In this document: piece by piece, positions 44,205 to 52,263 of the stretch | How positions within the stretch are numbered: the stretch's first letter is position 1 | Layout of the letters: every line of letters starts with the position of its first letter | Assembly: GCA_046290495.1 (NCBI GenBank) | Contig: JBKAGT010000005.1 | Coordinates: forward strand, 620,001 to 684,000 | Source of the DNA: PGYR01 sp046290495 | GTDB lineage: Bacteria; Bacteroidota; Ignavibacteria; Kapaibacteriales; UBA2268 | Length of the DNA: 64,000 bases | Direction: 5' to 3' | Program-made: the position numbers and the translations under genes | The notes under the pieces: generated by a model | What the model saw: the letters and a program-made list of their open reading frames with translations, nothing else | The model's database searches: none | What the model was told of the DNA's origin: nothing

Positions 44205-44860
44205 CTAGATTAAAAAACAAAAAAGTATTGGTTAGCGCTGGACCTACTTATGAACGAATAGACGATGTTCGGTTTATAGGTAATTTTTCATCTGGAAAAA
44301 TGGGTTTTGCCCTGGCTGAGTCTGCCAGAGCAGCTGGTGCATCCGTTACTTTAGTAAGTGGTCCCTCTTCTCTTGATTGTAATGAAGGGATAAAAAGAAT
44401 TGATGTAGAATCAGCTCAACAAATGTATGATGCGATGATTGATATCTGCAAAGAATTTGATGTGGTTATTATGGCTGCTGCTGTAGCTGATTACACCCCA
44501 GCTATTAAGTATGATGGAAAGCTAAAGAAAAAAAGTGATAGGATGACCATAGATCTTGTTAAGACAAGAGATATACTTAAGGAAATGGGTAGAATAAAAC
44601 CCAATCATCAAGCACTAGTTGGGTTTGCTTTAGAAAGTACTAATTTACTGGAATATGCTAAAGGAAAATTGGAGAATAAAAATTGCAACATAATCGTAGC
44701 TAACAAAGCTAATACTCCCAACAGTGGCTTCAACAAGGACGTAAATACCATTACTATAATAGATGACAAAGGTAGAATTACACCAGTAGAAACAGCAAGC
44801 AAAAAAGAAATAGCGAATGTTATTTTGAATTATATTGCTGAATATAGTGAGCGGCCTTGA
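44201..44860 (+). CDS. coaB: Phosphopantothenate-cysteine ligase (stand-alone CoaB)
   Basis: This 219-residue protein corresponds to the C-terminal half of CoaBC and joins phosphopantothenate to cysteine using a nucleotide triphosphate. VLVSAGPTYERIDDVRFIGN followed by FSSGKMGFALAESARAAGA is the nucleotide-binding core. AAAVADYTP and GKLKKKSDRMTIDLVKTRDI are the family motifs, with the conserved Lys-Lys-x-Lys region. GFALESTNLLEYAKGKL and NIIVANKANTPNSGF complete it. The start ATG overlaps the coaC stop (ATGA). The last 41 bases overlap the 3' end of the convergent amine-oxidase gene. Confidence 0.92.
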   Translation: MTRLKNKKVLVSAGPTYERIDDVRFIGNFSSGKMGFALAESARAAGASVTLVSGPSSLDCNEGIKRIDVESAQQMYDAMIDICKEFDVVIMAAAVADYTPAIKYDGKLKKKSDRMTIDLVKTRDILKEMGRIKPNHQALVGFALESTNLLEYAKGKLENKNCNIIVANKANTPNSGFNKDVNTITIIDDKGRITPVETASKKEIANVILNYIAEYSERP

Positions 44861-46124
44861 CACCGTTTATTGCTGCACCTTCTAACGTCGAGGGATAGTT
44901 ATTCTGTGGATAGTCACCCGCTATATACAAACCATTTATATGTGTCTTAACTTTCGGACGATTATCACAACTCTTTCTATCAGCTAAAAAAGTAGCCATT
45001 TTCTCTCTAATAATCTTATACTTCTCAATTCTTATTTCCAAATTGAATACTTTTGATAGCTCTGCATTAATTAGTTCTATAATTTTTGAATCACTTATCT
45101 TTGCCATTTCATCGGCAGCACTAGTAGTTATCTGATAAGAAAAATCACCCTCATCCAAATTCATCAATTTCGTTCTGTTGAACAACCAGTCGAATTTAGT
45201 TTGTGGTAAAGACATCATCTCAGCTTCTAATAGACTTTGGTCTAACCAGAAATATATAGACACAATTGGCGAGTATTGTGGTGTGTTTACATCGTAGCTT
45301 GTAGTTTCTAACAATCGTTTTGTAATAAAACTTGGTGTTGTAATTATAACACTGTCATAAGTCTCACCGTCTACTACGAACATATTCTCAAATTTCTCTA
45401 TTTTTTTGATGGGATTGTTAAGCAACAATGCCCTTCTACAATTAACTACTGATTTGAATGTAGATACAAAATTTGAGAATAGTTCTCCAAAATGCGTGGT
45501 CGGTAGATAAAAAGCTGCATTTTCTGATTTACTAAGAAAACCATCTATCATAATATTAGCAAATACTCTCGGATCTGCTTTCCATACAGGAGTATTCATT
45601 GTAGATACAATTAGTGGCTCCCATAGGATAGCAATTATTTTCTCAGATTGCTTTTGAGACGTAAGTAAATCTTTACAATCATCATATTTCTCTAAACGAA
45701 TAGAATTCATCTGTAATTTTATCGCAAATGCAATAGCATAAAGCTTCTCTTTTATACTGATGTTGCTATCTGTCAGGATAGCTTCGAGTAAGCCAAATTT
45801 CCCACTAAATAACTTTGAAGTTAAGCTATGAATCTTACCATTGTAATAATAAGGAATATTATATTTTTTTGTGATTATAAATTTATCATCAGAGCCAATT
45901 TTTTTAAGAAAATTGAGGAATACTTTATAAGCTCCAATACATATATGTTGCCCATTATCAAGATTTTCATCAAGAGTCTTATCATAAACGGTGGTAGCCC
46001 TGCCCCCTATCCTATCAGTAGCTTCGTATATAGTTACATCGAATTTGTTATCTAGTTCTAGTGCTGCGGCCATTCCTGAAACGCCACAACCAATAATTGC
46101 TACACTGTGTTTTGCTTTACTCAT
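44820..46124 (-). CDS. FAD-dependent amine oxidase, hydroxysqualene dehydroxylase (HpnE)-like
   Basis: This 434-residue flavoprotein has an N-terminal Rossmann motif (SVAIIGCGVSGMAAALEL) and the second FAD block EATDRIGGRATT. DNGQHICIGAYKVFLNFLKK is the HpnE-style NGQH-x5-Y motif. LWEPLIVSTMNTPVWKADP, HINGLYIAGDYPQNNYPSTL and EGAAINGVKAAHYI close the fold. HpnE reduces hydroxysqualene to squalene for hopanoid or related triterpenes; phytoene-desaturase-like activity is the alternative. No other squalene gene is in the window. It is convergent with coaB and divergent from tRNA-Leu. Confidence 0.8.
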   Translation of the reverse strand: MSKAKHSVAIIGCGVSGMAAALELDNKFDVTIYEATDRIGGRATTVYDKTLDENLDNGQHICIGAYKVFLNFLKKIGSDDKFIITKKYNIPYYYNGKIHSLTSKLFSGKFGLLEAILTDSNISIKEKLYAIAFAIKLQMNSIRLEKYDDCKDLLTSQKQSEKIIAILWEPLIVSTMNTPVWKADPRVFANIMIDGFLSKSENAAFYLPTTHFGELFSNFVSTFKSVVNCRRALLLNNPIKKIEKFENMFVVDGETYDSVIITTPSFITKRLLETTSYDVNTPQYSPIVSIYFWLDQSLLEAEMMSLPQTKFDWLFNRTKLMNLDEGDFSYQITTSAADEMAKISDSKIIELINAELSKVFNLEIRIEKYKIIREKMATFLADRKSCDNRPKVKTHINGLYIAGDYPQNNYPSTLEGAAINGVKAAHYIQQYNSK

Positions 46125-46177
46125 AATTGCAATTTAGAAAACTTTAAAATTTATTTTTTAGTTTATATGAAATGTTA

Positions 46178-46185
46178 TAAATTTG
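46178..46185 (+). promoter_or_regulatory. Candidate -7 box for tRNA-Leu
   Basis: TAAATTTG fits TAnnTTTG and lies 14 bases before the tRNA 5' end. The -33 region is T-rich without a clear TTG. Confidence 0.5.
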
Positions 46186-46199
46186 TATCCTATTTCAAT

Positions 46200-46283
46200 G
46201 CGGATGTGGCGGAATTGGTAGACGCGCTAGATTTAGGATCTAGTGGGCTTAAGCCTGTGAGAGTTCGAGTCTCTCCGTCCGTA
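46200..46283 (+). tRNA. tRNA-Leu (UAG)
   Basis: This 84-base class II tRNA has acceptor stem GCGGATG/CGTCCGT, D-arm with GGCGGAATTGGTAGACGC, anticodon stem CTAGA/TCTAG with loop TTTAGGA (anticodon TAG), a long variable arm (TGGGCTTAAGCCTGTG) and T-arm AGAGTTCGAGTCTCT. The discriminator is A and no CCA is encoded. A terminator follows. Confidence 0.97.
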
Positions 46284-46291
46284 CGATAATT

Positions 46292-46331
46292 AAAGCAGAA
46301 TTTGAGTAAAATCAGATTCTGCTTTTTTTTT
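46292..46331 (+). terminator. Rho-independent terminator after tRNA-Leu
   Basis: The stem AAAGCAGAAT / ATTCTGCTTT is followed by a run of nine or more T. It ends the tRNA-Leu transcript. The stem sequence AAAGCAGAA is shared with the terminator at 63401, a coincidence or a preferred terminator stem. Confidence 0.9.
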
Positions 46332-46481
46332 GTTATATTGGTAATGAGTTTAAACTTATTGCATAACTATTATGAAAAACAGTGATATATGCTAAACTTT
46401 AAATTAAAGGTTATAAGAACAATTTAGGTAAATATAATTACTGTATCTATTGTAGTTTATATTTATGTTATAATTTATGGT

Positions 46482-46802
46482 ATGTTCAATTCAAGTGAAC
46501 CTATTTTAAAAGCACTTTTAATAGGTTTATTTGGTGGAATAATTTTAATATATGGATACGGGTTATTATTTTGGATTTATTACTTAATTACTACAATTAT
46601 CTTTAGTTTATTATTTATGAATAAAAATGAAAAATATTTAAATTTAAAGCTAATAACTGAATCAATTTTAGTTATTTCACCTTTTATCTATTGGATTTTA
46701 CAATATAGCACTTGGGTTTTTCTAATTGCACTAGTGGGTTTCTTATCAAGCCAGTTTATATTTCGTAAAAAGAAAATAGAAAATTTACTGAAATCTAATT
46801 AA
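46482..46802 (+). CDS. Small hypothetical membrane protein
   Basis: This is a 106-residue protein with four hydrophobic segments (about residues 12-28, 27-45, 56-72 and 76-92) and a basic C-terminus (RKKKIENLLKSN). No family is recognised. The 198-base gap before it holds only the tRNA terminator and AT-rich sequence. The frame shows plausible codon use and alternates hydrophobic and charged ends as a real membrane protein would. It may be a recently acquired or lineage-specific gene. Moderate confidence that it is expressed. Confidence 0.5.
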   Translation: MFNSSEPILKALLIGLFGGIILIYGYGLLFWIYYLITTIIFSLLFMNKNEKYLNLKLITESILVISPFIYWILQYSTWVFLIALVGFLSSQFIFRKKKIENLLKSN

Positions 46803-46833
46803 CTTTATTATTAACAATAAAAGATGAGATTTT

Positions 46834-46882
46834 AACACACCGTCAGCTAACACACCGTTTCGACTACGCTCAACGAACTTAT
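46834..46882. repeat. Direct repeat plus REP-like GC-rich element
   Basis: AACACACCGT occurs at 46834-46843 and again at 46849-46858. It is followed by TTTCGACTACGCTCAACGAA, which resembles the widespread extragenic TTCGACTxCGCTCA element seen in many bacterial genomes. It is clearly more GC-rich than its surroundings and lies between convergent genes. GTTTCG and CGAAC can pair across it. Only one copy of the element is visible in this window. Confidence 0.5.
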
Positions 46883-46890
46883 ATTTCAAA

Positions 46891-47886
46891 CTAACTCAAA
46901 AACTGGAAGAGGTTAAGTTGATTAATTCTACTGCCAACTTGAAGAGCGAATTGGAGTATATTTTCTTCTCTTTTTAGATTCATTGCTGCTTCGGCAATAT
47001 CTGTGTCTTCCATAGCTGAGCGGTACTCATCTAATCTAAGATTTTCATACTCTAAGAAATCCATATTATTATCTAATCTATTTATCTTAGCTCCATTAAC
47101 AGATGCCATGATATTCATTTCGTCATATCTGTCAGCAATATCTTTTTGCAATGTATTCAGATCAGCTAGCTCTTGAGCATTTAGTAATGTTCGTGCAGGT
47201 CTTTGGTTGCCACTTGTGTCATAAGCAACTACATTATAAACTTCTATGATTTTGTTTAATACTTCTACCCCTCCAGGCCCGAATAGTTCTTCAGCAGTTG
47301 TGTTGATTTCTTCAGTAGCGGTACTAGAAATATTAACATTTATTTTTTCGTTATTCCCTTTGAAAACCACTGACAAACCCGATGGATTAGTTGGTGTAGC
47401 TGGTCCTTGCTCTATTTCGAAGGGCATGTTGTTCATTGTAGGGTTAGCGTCTTGTATATTCTGTGGTGAAGTCATAGTGCCAGAGAATAGATAATCGCCA
47501 TTATTATCAGAATTAGCCAAGGATACTATATCTTCTAAAGCACCTTTTATTGATTGTGCAATAGCAAAGTGATTATATCCAGTACTTGTTTTAGATACAT
47601 CCACCACAAAGCTTCTAATATCTTGTAGTTTGTCCGATATAGTTCGGATAGTTGTATCAGTTTGCTGTAATCTATCAGTGTTACTCTTAATGATCTCCAA
47701 GTATGAATTATTTTTACTGATTTGATTTCTGAAATCATCAGCATCAAGTACATCTTTCGTATTATCAGCAATACTTAAGTTCTTTTTACCAGATGATATA
47801 CGCAAATTTTCTTGATTCACTTTAAATTGCGAATCATTTAGATTTCTACTATAATCACGATATATCGAATTTGTACTTACTCTCAT
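46891..47886 (-). CDS. flgL: Flagellar hook-associated protein FlgL (HAP3)
   Basis: This 331-residue flagellin-like junction protein lies between hook and filament. The N-terminus MRVSTNSIYRDYSRNLNDSQ and the following NQENLRISSGKKNLSIADNT form the first coiled-coil half. The C-terminal EYRSAMEDTDIAEAAMNLKR and ENILQFALQVGSRI form the other half. The middle is a variable D2-like domain. It is the last gene of the flagellar operon, 2 bases after flgK. Flagellin itself is not in the window. Confidence 0.92.
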   Translation of the reverse strand: MRVSTNSIYRDYSRNLNDSQFKVNQENLRISSGKKNLSIADNTKDVLDADDFRNQISKNNSYLEIIKSNTDRLQQTDTTIRTISDKLQDIRSFVVDVSKTSTGYNHFAIAQSIKGALEDIVSLANSDNNGDYLFSGTMTSPQNIQDANPTMNNMPFEIEQGPATPTNPSGLSVVFKGNNEKINVNISSTATEEINTTAEELFGPGGVEVLNKIIEVYNVVAYDTSGNQRPARTLLNAQELADLNTLQKDIADRYDEMNIMASVNGAKINRLDNNMDFLEYENLRLDEYRSAMEDTDIAEAAMNLKREENILQFALQVGSRINQLNLFQFLS

Positions 47887-47888
47887 AT

Positions 47889-49328
47889 CTATCTACCCAA
47901 ATTTACAATTGTGCCCAATACTTCATCTGCCATATTCACTACCCTTGATGCTGCCTCGAAGCTTCTCTGAAACTTGATTAGGTTAACAGCTTCTTCATCC
48001 AAATTGACGCCTATCACTGTATCACGTTGATTTTTCATTTGGTCTAATACCATAGTGCTGTTTTTCAGACCAATCTGCGAATCATTAAGCATATTACCTG
48101 CTTTTGCTATTATATCTGAATAGAATTCACCAGGAGTACGGTTGTTTATGAAGTTGATATCATCTGCTAATGCAGCAATTTGTAAAGCTATCTGATTGTT
48201 TCCGCTTTCGCCTGCTACAGATGACAAAGGAATATTGTCCGAATCATTTGCTATAACACTATTTAGTCTTATCGAACTTGCATCTGCATCAGTTGGATAA
48301 GGTACGAAGAATGATCTACCTGGAGGAACAGCTCCAGTATCATTTAGTCCAAAACCACTGACTGCAGCCATATTAACGTTTGCTGCTATTTCTTTGGCTA
48401 ACTCATGAACAGATTTAGCAATGGAAAAATTCCCACTTGTATCATCTTTATCCAGCGTTTCATTATAGTGCTTCATCTGATTTTCTAACTTTCCAGCACC
48501 TGGGTTAACTCTATTAAGTAAGTTGCCTTGATTGTCTGTTGTATAAAGTGATATAGTTCGTTCATTTGTAGTCGCATTAGTAGTTTCTACTAATTTGATT
48601 TGATTTAGTGACTTACCAGTCACTAGATTAATTCCATTCAAATGGACATTTACAGTACCATCATCATTGTGGTGAACGTTTACTTTACCATACTCAGCTA
48701 ATTGCTCTATTGCTAACTCTCTTTCGTCAGCCATATTTATATCGCCTTCATGAGCAGAACTGTGACTATCAACTATTCTAGAATTAATCTCAGCTAATTC
48801 TTTGGCTATTGAATTTACCTCATCAACACCTTCTTTTGCTTGCTCTAATACATCTATTCTAGCTTCATCAAAACCTTCAGCTAACTGGTGAAATTTATCA
48901 GTCATCTGTGTTGCATCAGATATTACTTTTTGTCTATAACCTGTGTTGTCTGGATTGTTAGCAAGTTGATCCCAACTGATAAAGAAATCGGAGATTAGAT
49001 TATTCAATCCATTTTCAGAAGGCTCACCTAATATTCCTTCTACTTTCTTTAGAATAGTTTGGTCAGATTCGTAACCAGCATTTCGAGTAATGGAGTTTCT
49101 TATTTCTTTATCAAAAAACTCTTCTCTGAATGATTTCAACTGGTCAGCTATCACACCAGTACCAACAAAGTTACCAGCAGTATAACGTGATTGAGTTGTT
49201 GCCAAATCTGCACGTTTTCTCGAATAACCTTCGGTGTTAGCGTTTGATATATTGTTGGAAGTAACTTCTAACCCATATCTTTGGGCAAGTAAAGAAGTTT
49301 TTCCTATTTCTAAAGTAGAGAATCCCAT
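47889..49328 (-). CDS. flgK: Flagellar hook-associated protein FlgK (HAP1)
   Basis: This 479-residue protein forms the first hook-filament junction. The N-terminus has the rod/hook signature SLLAQRYGLEVTSNNISNAN and EGYSRKRADL. The D1 region has NNLISDFFISWDQLANNPDN. The C-terminus ends with GVNLDEEAVNLIKFQRSFEA and ASRVVNMADEVLGTIVN, the heptad-rich domain shared by axial proteins. Size is typical. It lies 3 bases after the FlgN-like gene and 2 bases before flgL. Confidence 0.95.
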   Translation of the reverse strand: MGFSTLEIGKTSLLAQRYGLEVTSNNISNANTEGYSRKRADLATTQSRYTAGNFVGTGVIADQLKSFREEFFDKEIRNSITRNAGYESDQTILKKVEGILGEPSENGLNNLISDFFISWDQLANNPDNTGYRQKVISDATQMTDKFHQLAEGFDEARIDVLEQAKEGVDEVNSIAKELAEINSRIVDSHSSAHEGDINMADERELAIEQLAEYGKVNVHHNDDGTVNVHLNGINLVTGKSLNQIKLVETTNATTNERTISLYTTDNQGNLLNRVNPGAGKLENQMKHYNETLDKDDTSGNFSIAKSVHELAKEIAANVNMAAVSGFGLNDTGAVPPGRSFFVPYPTDADASSIRLNSVIANDSDNIPLSSVAGESGNNQIALQIAALADDINFINNRTPGEFYSDIIAKAGNMLNDSQIGLKNSTMVLDQMKNQRDTVIGVNLDEEAVNLIKFQRSFEAASRVVNMADEVLGTIVNLGR

Positions 49329-49331
49329 TTG

Positions 49332-49772
49332 TTATACCTTCACGTCACAAACTTTTCTGCCATTTCGGCTATTCAAAATTGAGATTATATTGTTTACGCT
49401 ATTTTTTGCTCTGTTTGAAAGAAGTCTGTTAGTTGTATTAGCTTCTTGTAATTCTGCAACTATTTTCTTCATAGCTATTCTGATTCTTCTTAGCTCTATT
49501 TTATTTTCGCCTTCCATAGACTGTTCTATTTCTGAAAGCTTCAATTGAGTTGCATCTACCCTACTAATTGAAAGTTTAGAAACTAAGTATCTAAGTCTTC
49601 TTTCTTCCATTTCTTTCAACTTAGCAGTTATTGTATGTTGATCATTCGTAATTTTCTCAACCAAATCTTGCCTTTGTGACATCAGAGCTTCTCTTAATCT
49701 ATTTGATAGAAGAAGTAATTTTTCTGAAAGTTCTTTTTCTCTTTTTAAAAATTCTATAAATTTCTCATCCAT
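49332..49772 (-). CDS. FlgN-like flagellar export chaperone
   Basis: This 146-residue protein is almost entirely helical and heptad-patterned (FIEFLKREKELSEKLLLLSN, ERRLRYLVSKLSISRVDATQ). It has the length and position expected of FlgN, the cytoplasmic chaperone of FlgK and FlgL, whose genes follow directly. FlgN proteins share little sequence, so the call rests on size, coiled-coil character and gene order (flgJ - this gene - flgK - flgL). Confidence 0.72.
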   Translation of the reverse strand: MDEKFIEFLKREKELSEKLLLLSNRLREALMSQRQDLVEKITNDQHTITAKLKEMEERRLRYLVSKLSISRVDATQLKLSEIEQSMEGENKIELRRIRIAMKKIVAELQEANTTNRLLSNRAKNSVNNIISILNSRNGRKVCDVKV

Positions 49773-49773
49773 A

Positions 49774-50595
49774 TTACATATCTCCTAATGTAGCGTTGTA
49801 TGAAAGAACTCGGCTTACATATTTTTGGGTTTCTTCGAATGGCGGTATTCCATTGTATTTCTGCACATTTCCGGGTCCAGCGTTATAGGCAGCCAGAGCT
49901 AATTCCAATGATCCATCAAACTGATTTAGCATTTGATTTAGGTAATTAGTACCACCCATTATATTCTGGGTGGGACTAAAAGAATCATCTACTCCCAAAT
50001 CTTTTGCAGTACCATCCATTAGTTGCATCAGTCCCTTCGCACCAGCGGAAGAAACTGCAGAAGAATTACCAGCAGACTCGGCAGCAATTACTGATTTTAT
50101 CAAGTTAGTGGGAATTCCAAATTCTTCTGAAGCTGAGTTTATAATCTCATCGTATTGAGAGATTTTTTCAGCAATATTATTAATTCTATCTGTTGGTACT
50201 GGCTTAATCTCAGGACTAACATTATTTCTCATAGTCCTACTTGGCAAATTTTCACCTGTCATTTGCTTATACATCATTTGAGCTATACCTATTCCTCTGC
50301 CTTGTTTCGAGATATTATCGGCTAAGTTTAACTGAGCCATCTCCTGCATAGTATTTCCACCAAAGCCATTGTCATCTTTTTCTTCGAGCATAGCACTCTT
50401 CATCTCTTTGAACATCATATTCACAAATATGGATTCAAAGCCACGAGATGCTTGTTCAATCTCAACTTTTTGAGTGTCAGTGATTTTTGATTTATCATTT
50501 ACTTTGAAATTATCAAATTCATTAATTCTCTTAGCTAATCTAGATTGTTGTGCTAATTGTCTTGTTTGCGATATATCTAAATTTTCTATACTCAT
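49774..50595 (-). CDS. flgJ: FlgJ-type rod-binding protein fused to a lytic transglycosylase (SLT) domain
   Basis: This 273-residue protein has an N-terminal rod-binding domain at residues 45-112 (ASRGFESIFVNMMFKEMKSA ... GIGIAQMMYKQM). Residues 145-273 form a Slt70/MltE-like lytic transglycosylase domain, IPTNLIKSVIAAESAGNSSA with catalytic Glu173, SSAGAKGLMQLMDGTAKDLG, and LALAAYNAGPGNVQKY. Enterobacterial FlgJ instead carries a GH73 glucosaminidase domain. The enzyme would open the cell wall for the rod. It overlaps flgI by 4 bases and has no signal peptide, consistent with export through the flagellar apparatus. Confidence 0.92.
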   Translation of the reverse strand: MSIENLDISQTRQLAQQSRLAKRINEFDNFKVNDKSKITDTQKVEIEQASRGFESIFVNMMFKEMKSAMLEEKDDNGFGGNTMQEMAQLNLADNISKQGRGIGIAQMMYKQMTGENLPSRTMRNNVSPEIKPVPTDRINNIAEKISQYDEIINSASEEFGIPTNLIKSVIAAESAGNSSAVSSAGAKGLMQLMDGTAKDLGVDDSFSPTQNIMGGTNYLNQMLNQFDGSLELALAAYNAGPGNVQKYNGIPPFEETQKYVSRVLSYNATLGDM

Positions 50596-51695
50596 TGTAT
50601 TACCAACTCCCCTTGTAATGAACCTGCTTCCTTCAGAGCTTGAAAAATTGCTATCAAATCCCGTGGCTTAACTTGAAGTAAATTCAAAGATTCGGCTATA
50701 CCAGCTACAGTTGGATTTTGAACTTCTAATGCTCTTGCTTGGTTTATTTCTTCCTCTGTCTCAATTGTTGCCGTCTCTGCGTAACGAGGAGGGAAAATAG
50801 TAAATGGAGCTGGTTGTGGAACTATTACCTGACGTTGAATAGTAATGTCTAATCCTCCGTGAGCTATTACTGAGGGAAGTAATTCAACATTACCACCAAT
50901 CACTATAGTTCCAGTTCTCTCATTAATGACTACTTTGGAAGTTGCTTCCATATCTACAGTTAGTGCTTCTATTTCTGCAATTTTCACTAATTGCTCGTTT
51001 CTATCGGCAAAACTTGATAAATCTACTTTGATTGTTGCTCCATCCTCTAATGTTGCAGCACCATCCATACCATCAGATGAGTTTATAACCTCGGCTACTT
51101 TGTTGGCAACAGTAAAATCAGGACTTCTAAGGATGACTCTCATCGAAGAAGCATCAGCTAAACTACTTTCTACTTCCCTTTCAAGAATAAGTCCATTAGG
51201 CACTCTTCCACTAGTAACAAAATTTTTAGAAATTCTAGAACCAAATGCTCTTACGTCATAGCCACCTACTGATAGTGGTCCTTGAGCTGTACCAATGATA
51301 CTACCATCTGCTCTAGAGAGAGGGGTCATAAGTAATGTACCACCTTGCAGAGAGGTTGCGTCACCCATAGCAGAAACTACAACATCAATTTGTGACCCTT
51401 TTTTCATAAATGGAGGGACAGTTGCAGTTACCATAACTGCGGCAATATTCCTAGTGAAGTTATTATTTCTATCAACTGTTAGTCCAAACCTTTTTAGCAT
51501 ATTAATGACAGATTGATTAGTATAGGATACTAATCTATTATCACCAGTTTGGTTAAGTCCAACGACTAAACCATAACCAATAACTTGGACTCCGCTTACA
51601 CCTTCAATATTAGCTATGTCTTTGATTCTAGCAGCACTTAGTACCATAGTCATAGAAAAGAAGAGTACTATTATTTTTAGAATTTTGTATTTCAT
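50592..51695 (-). CDS. flgI: Flagellar P-ring protein FlgI
   Basis: This 367-residue secreted protein (signal peptide about 1-21, ending LSAAR) forms the peptidoglycan-layer bushing around the rod. ARIKDIANIEGVSGVQVIGY, GLVVGLNQTGDN, TPLSRADGSIIGTAQGPLSV, GGYDVRAFG and RTGTIVIGGNV match the family closely, and the C-terminus LNLLQVKPRDLIAIFQALKE is standard. It is 1 base after flgH. P-ring presence indicates a Gram-negative flagellum. Confidence 0.97.
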   Translation of the reverse strand: MKYKILKIIVLFFSMTMVLSAARIKDIANIEGVSGVQVIGYGLVVGLNQTGDNRLVSYTNQSVINMLKRFGLTVDRNNNFTRNIAAVMVTATVPPFMKKGSQIDVVVSAMGDATSLQGGTLLMTPLSRADGSIIGTAQGPLSVGGYDVRAFGSRISKNFVTSGRVPNGLILEREVESSLADASSMRVILRSPDFTVANKVAEVINSSDGMDGAATLEDGATIKVDLSSFADRNEQLVKIAEIEALTVDMEATSKVVINERTGTIVIGGNVELLPSVIAHGGLDITIQRQVIVPQPAPFTIFPPRYAETATIETEEEINQARALEVQNPTVAGIAESLNLLQVKPRDLIAIFQALKEAGSLQGELVIQ

Positions 51696-51696
51696 A

Positions 51697-52263
51697 TTAG
51701 AATAACATCCTTAAAAATTTAGTAATCAAACCTGGCTCTTGATACTCTGACACTGAGCCGTTTCCGTCTATCAGCAAAGTCAAATCTAAGATACTATATG
51801 AGTAAACTGAATTGTCTGGTCTTACATCCACAGGTCTAACTACACCTTTGATTGTTACGTACTGAGTTTCACCATTTACTTTGGTCGTTCTTTTACCTTC
51901 TATTATTAAATTGCCATTTTCTTCCAAGTCAACTACTCTTGCACTTAGCTTTGATCTGATACTTTCAGTTCTTCTAGTATTACCATTTCCACTGAAATCA
52001 GTTCCAGTACCCAAACTTGCATCAGCTGATGTATTTCCAGAGCTAGTATTCAAACCAAAAGAACCACCAACAGATGATTCTCTACCGTTATCAGTAGAAG
52101 CAGAATTGTCTGCCTTTGTATCTTCTACTATCAACACAGTAATTGCATCTCCTTTTCGAAAAGCTTTAAAATCCGAGAATAGTGAATTTGAACTATTTTG
52201 TACAAATTGTGCACTCATTGGAATCGAAGTAGCTAGAATTAGTATTAATAATATATATTTCAT
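51697..52263 (-). CDS. flgH: Flagellar L-ring protein FlgH, without lipobox
   Basis: This 188-residue L-ring subunit has FKAFRKGDAITVLIVEDTKA and a low-complexity Ser/Gly/Asn stretch (about residues 60-92). SKLSARVVDLEENGNLIIEG, RTTKVNGETQYVTIKGVVRP and VYSYSILDLTLLIDGNGSV follow. In enterobacteria FlgH is a lipoprotein. Here the signal peptide ends SIPMSAQ, a signal peptidase I site, and there is no Cys in the protein's N-terminal region. It lies directly between flgA and flgI. Confidence 0.94.
   Translation of the reverse strand: MKYILLILILATSIPMSAQFVQNSSNSLFSDFKAFRKGDAITVLIVEDTKADNSASTDNGRESSVGGSFGLNTSSGNTSADASLGTGTDFSGNGNTRRTESIRSKLSARVVDLEENGNLIIEGKRTTKVNGETQYVTIKGVVRPVDVRPDNSVYSYSILDLTLLIDGNGSVSEYQEPGLITKFLRMLF

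Noticed and set aside
44195..44210. CoaBC frameshift
   Set aside because: The two halves have proper ends (stop after a plausible C-terminus, ATG directly before the ligase core) and share a typical ATGA overlap, so a natural split is more likely.
46107..46289. A 60-codon plus-strand frame
   Set aside because: It reads straight through tRNA-Leu, and its C-terminal residues are simply the translated tRNA.
46341..46481. A regulatory RNA in the AT-rich gap before the small membrane protein
   Set aside because: Apart from the tRNA-Leu terminator I see no stable stem or conserved box.
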